Part shown: one piece after another, positions 61,535-64,000 of the stretch
Position numbering within the stretch: the stretch's first letter is position 1
Layout of the letters: each line of letters opens with the position of its first letter
DNA from: Pseudomonas alkylphenolica
Lineage (GTDB): Bacteria; Pseudomonadota; Gammaproteobacteria; Pseudomonadales; Pseudomonadaceae
DNA length: 64,000 nt
Assembly (NCBI RefSeq): GCF_004025535.1
Contig: NZ_QJRG01000049.1
Span: 62,001 to 126,000, forward strand
Reading direction: 5' to 3'
Program-made: the position numbers and the translations under genes
Notes under the pieces: generated by a model
The model's database searches: none
Seen by the model: only the letters and a program-made list of their open reading frames with translations
What the model was told of the DNA's origin: nothing

Positions 61535-62470
61535 TTATTGTATTGGGTTCAAGTACCGTTTGATTTCACTCACTATGCCGCTGGACGATGTGTTGCCGGG
61601 GGCATAGTCAAACAGGCGCTCGGCCTTGCGGTTCAGCGAGTAATAATTGGCCTTTGGACCCGTTGCGTTAACTTTCGCCTGGTCACCCACGATGGTGTAT
61701 TTCAGGCCAAACTCGTCGTGGAGCGCCGATAGCAAGTCGAACTTGTTGACAGGTGCCAGTGTGTAGCAGTCGACGACATCGTTGACGGCGGGTGCTTGCA
61801 GGATCTTGTCTATCAACTGCAGGAAGTCAGCGGGTACCAGATAGTCCCTGATCATGTCGTCTGGTGATACCTCAAGCACCGTACCGGACTGCAGTGCGCG
61901 GAGGATGTCGCTCAGGAAGAAACGTGCACCGGTTGCCTGGCGATGGCTGAAGTAACTGAACACCCTGACGTCGACGATCGCCGAGCCAGGCAGTGTCCGA
62001 TGGCGACACTCAGCCAGGAGCTTGGCCGTGCCATACCAGTCCTGCGGCTGTGACGCATTGATGGCAAAGGCGGACTTCGAGGCTTCGGTGATGGGGGCCT
62101 CGAAGTTGGACCCATAGGCTGCACCGCTGCTCAGGTAGATGTACTTGCAGTCCGGTTTTTGCTCCAGGTACGACAGGGCGAGCTTGTCGTACTGCTCGGT
62201 GATGGAAAATATCGCCTCGCCCATCTGGATGGCGCGTGCCGGATCGCCCACACCGACAAAATTGATGATTGCATCAAAGTGGAGGGTGCAATCGAAGCTG
62301 GCATAGTCCAGTACCGGAAAGGACTTTTGCTCGGCAATTGCCTGAATGCCGGCGTCTAGCCTACCGGGTTCCCTCATGAACAGGGAGCAGTGGTATGCAG
62401 TGTGTTCGGCGATGCTGGCAACCAGGTCTTTCGCGATATGGCTGGTTGCCCCCAGCAATGCAATCTTCAT
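61535..62470 (-). CDS. NAD(P)-dependent sugar oxidoreductase/epimerase (SDR family)
   Basis: This 311-residue extended SDR has IALLGATSHIAKDLVASI at the N-terminus, IINFVGVGD, YLSSGAAYGS with the catalytic serine, and DWYGTAKLLAE with Tyr-x-x-x-Lys. The substrate is unknown. ATG 62470 overlaps the stop of the TPP enzyme (ATGA), linking the two. In yersiniose-type pathways a TPP enzyme adds a two-carbon unit to a keto sugar and an SDR then reduces it; this pair could do that, but dehydrogenation or epimerisation of another sugar is equally open. Confidence 0.75.
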   Translation of the reverse strand: MKIALLGATSHIAKDLVASIAEHTAYHCSLFMREPGRLDAGIQAIAEQKSFPVLDYASFDCTLHFDAIINFVGVGDPARAIQMGEAIFSITEQYDKLALSYLEQKPDCKYIYLSSGAAYGSNFEAPITEASKSAFAINASQPQDWYGTAKLLAECRHRTLPGSAIVDVRVFSYFSHRQATGARFFLSDILRALQSGTVLEVSPDDMIRDYLVPADFLQLIDKILQAPAVNDVVDCYTLAPVNKFDLLSALHDEFGLKYTIVGDQAKVNATGPKANYYSLNRKAERLFDYAPGNTSSSGIVSEIKRYLNPIQ

Positions 62471-64000
62471 GGGTTCAGGTCCAGCAGGGGGGACTGCTCG
62501 TGGATCGGACGACCGAACTCCAGCCGCGGTCGGCACTCCCGAGCGTCGGGCATGAGCACCTCGATGAGCATCGGCTTGCCGTCTTTGAGGAACTCGTCGA
62601 CTGCTGCCTTGAACTGGCGCAGGTCGCTTGTGCTGCGTGACGCAACGCCATAGGCAGTGCCAATCGCCTGGAACTGCGAGGTGTAGCCATTCCAGTAGGT
62701 CGAAGAGTTGCGCCCTTCGAAATACATTTCCTGAAAACCACGGACCATACCGAGTGAGTGGTTGTTCATCACGATGGTCAGGATTGGCAACTGATCCCGG
62801 GCAATGATGTCCAGTTCTTGAATGTTTAGCTGGGCACCGCCGTCACCGGTGATGACAATGACCGGCTTGTTGCCGGCGTAGCACACCCCGACGGCTGCCG
62901 GGATGGCAAAGCCCATGGTGCCCAGGCCGCCAGAATGGTGCATGGATTGTTCCGCGCCCAGCCGCAGGGTGTGCGCTGCCCACATCTGGTTATTGCCGAC
63001 GTCGGCGACGTAGTCGAGTGCTCGCGTACTGCAAAGCTCGTTCAGCGTGCTCATCAGGTCGAAAGGGCTGACGCCCCAACCTGCATATTCATCAACAAAT
63101 GTCTGTTCGAAAATCTGCGCAAGCTGTTTGCGCCAGGCTGCAGGTGCCGGGCTCAGCTGTTGCGCATGCTCGATAAAATCGGAAAACACCGGGGCCAGCT
63201 CGGTAGTGAAGGCGTGCTGGGTGGTGACGCGATTGTTCAGTTGTGCAGGATCCAGATCGAACTGGACGATTTCTGCGTGTGGTGCAAATGATTCTGGTTT
63301 GGCGCCGGTCTGCCGGACGTCCATCCGGCTGCCAAACACCAGTAGCAGGTCGCAATGCTGTACAGCGTAATTTGCTGCGCGGGTGCCATAGGCCCCAAGC
63401 ATGCCGAGGTAGTTGTCGCCAGCAGTGAGCTTCTCTGCCCCTTTCAGGCTTGCAACGTGAGGAATCCCCAGTTGCTCGACCCGTGCTAGCCACTGGGAAA
63501 AACCAGGGGTGTTGACCGCGCCGCCGCCAATCAGGAACACCGGTTTTTGGGCCTTTTCCAGCAATGCCCAAATGTTGCTGAATTCGTCGTGTTGCTGTGC
63601 TGCAGGTACTGTTTTGCCCGCCCAGCCACTCAGCAGTTCGGCGACGACGGTATCGTCGATTTCGGCGCGCTGGATGTCCATGGGGATATCCAGGAGTACA
63701 GGCCCCGGGCGTCCTTCCCGGGCAATGGCAATCGCTTTCAGGAGGCAGGGGATCAGCTCATCGACATGCGTTACCTGGTAGGCATACTTGGTGATGCTGC
63801 TGACCAGGGCAACACTGTCGAGCTCCTGGAAGCCTTGCTGGCGAATCGGCCTGTCGCCTTTGAGTTCATACGTATTGACCTGGCCGGTCAGGAACAGGCA
63901 CGGGTGGCTGTCCAGCCAGCAGTCAGCGATTCCGGTGATCAGGTTGGTGGCGCCCGGTCCGCTGGTACCCAGTGCCACCCCCATGATCTTGTGATGTGTC
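62467..64000 (-). CDS. Acetolactate-synthase-like TPP-dependent enzyme (5' end cut by window)
   Basis: About 511 residues are visible and the frame stays open to the window edge, so the N-terminus with the catalytic glutamate is missing. The visible parts are TSGPGATNLITGIADCWLDS, the central domain FLIGGGAVNTPGF, and the TPP-binding motif from GDGGAQLNIQEL to MNNHSLG. It belongs to the acetolactate synthase/pyruvate-decarboxylating family. Because it is coupled to a sugar oxidoreductase and gtrAB inside a polysaccharide locus rather than to ilvH/ilvC, a role in making a modified sugar (YerE-like) is more attractive than branched-chain amino acid synthesis, but this is inference. Confidence 0.85.
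   Translation of the reverse strand, partial: THHKIMGVALGTSGPGATNLITGIADCWLDSHPCLFLTGQVNTYELKGDRPIRQQGFQELDSVALVSSITKYAYQVTHVDELIPCLLKAIAIAREGRPGPVLLDIPMDIQRAEIDDTVVAELLSGWAGKTVPAAQQHDEFSNIWALLEKAQKPVFLIGGGAVNTPGFSQWLARVEQLGIPHVASLKGAEKLTAGDNYLGMLGAYGTRAANYAVQHCDLLLVFGSRMDVRQTGAKPESFAPHAEIVQFDLDPAQLNNRVTTQHAFTTELAPVFSDFIEHAQQLSPAPAAWRKQLAQIFEQTFVDEYAGWGVSPFDLMSTLNELCSTRALDYVADVGNNQMWAAHTLRLGAEQSMHHSGGLGTMGFAIPAAVGVCYAGNKPVIVITGDGGAQLNIQELDIIARDQLPILTIVMNNHSLGMVRGFQEMYFEGRNSSTYWNGYTSQFQAIGTAYGVASRSTSDLRQFKAAVDEFLKDGKPMLIEVLMPDARECRPRLEFGRPIHEQSPLLDLNP

Noticed and set aside
62467..64000. Firm annotation as anabolic acetolactate synthase (ilvB)
   Set aside because: The family match is real but neighbours are sugar and O-antigen genes, no ilvH follows, and the N-terminus is outside the window.
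1..64000. tRNA, rRNA, CRISPR arrays, prophage or intact IS elements
   Set aside because: No cloverleaf-like segment, repeat-spacer pattern, integrase/transposase gene or flanking direct repeats were seen on reading both strands.

Overview
The window is Pseudomonas chromosome. The core gene order (yciK, mupP, ubiG, an MTA deaminase, mtnA, gyrA, serC, pheA, a tyrA-aroA fusion, cmk, rpsA, ihfB) matches my recollection of fluorescent pseudomonads of the putida/fluorescens type. The hisC2 gene that I recall between pheA and tyrA in P. aeruginosa is absent. Most identifications rest on motifs, lengths and gene order read by eye; no database search was run.

1-9.5 kb: the C-terminal part of an MsbA-like ABC exporter, a membrane GGDEF/EAL protein, a TenA/PqqC-fold protein, a convergent minus-strand operon ubiG-mupP plus yciK, and a divergent pair for methylthioadenosine salvage (deaminase and mtnA). 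9.7-19.5 kb: gyrA, then the serine/aromatic block serC-pheA-tyrA/aroA-cmk-rpsA, closed by a strong terminator. 19.7-21.8 kb: ihfB, a small LapA-domain membrane protein and a metallo-beta-lactamase-fold RNase-like protein, which form the border of the surface polysaccharide locus.

22.0-40.6 kb: a Wzx/Wzy/Wzz-type O-antigen cluster, with most genes overlapping or abutting. It encodes wzz, an unusual RmlC-FdtA fusion, fdtC, fdtB, wzx, a glycosyltransferase (GT), wzy, a GT, an acyltransferase, two more GTs, and wbpV-wbpL-wbpM (synthesis and loading of a QuiNAc-type first sugar). It ends with rmlB-rmlD-rmlA. The predicted building blocks are UDP-QuiNAc (or a relative), dTDP-L-rhamnose and dTDP-3-acetamido-3,6-dideoxyhexose. 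Two residues in the fusion point to Fuc3NAc rather than Qui3NAc.

41.1-57.9 kb: an ABC-transporter-type polysaccharide cluster resembling the P. aeruginosa common antigen (D-rhamnan) locus. It has manC and manB (GDP-mannose), wzm/wzt with a carbohydrate-binding Wzt tail, a two-methyltransferase protein, a WbdD-like methyltransferase with a long coiled coil (a candidate chain-length ruler), a very large two-domain GT, a lipoprotein, gmd and rmd (GDP-D-rhamnose), and WbpY/WbpZ-like GTs. The lipoprotein shares a domain with the first methyltransferase.

58.2-64.0 kb: an AT-richer GT-C-like membrane protein faces a minus-strand operon (acetolactate-synthase-like TPP enzyme, NAD-dependent sugar oxidoreductase, GtrA flippase, GtrB polyprenyl-phosphate GT). 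Together these look like a Gtr-type side-branch module, perhaps for a two-carbon-branched sugar. The TPP enzyme runs off the right edge.

I saw no tRNA, rRNA, CRISPR array or intact insertion sequence.
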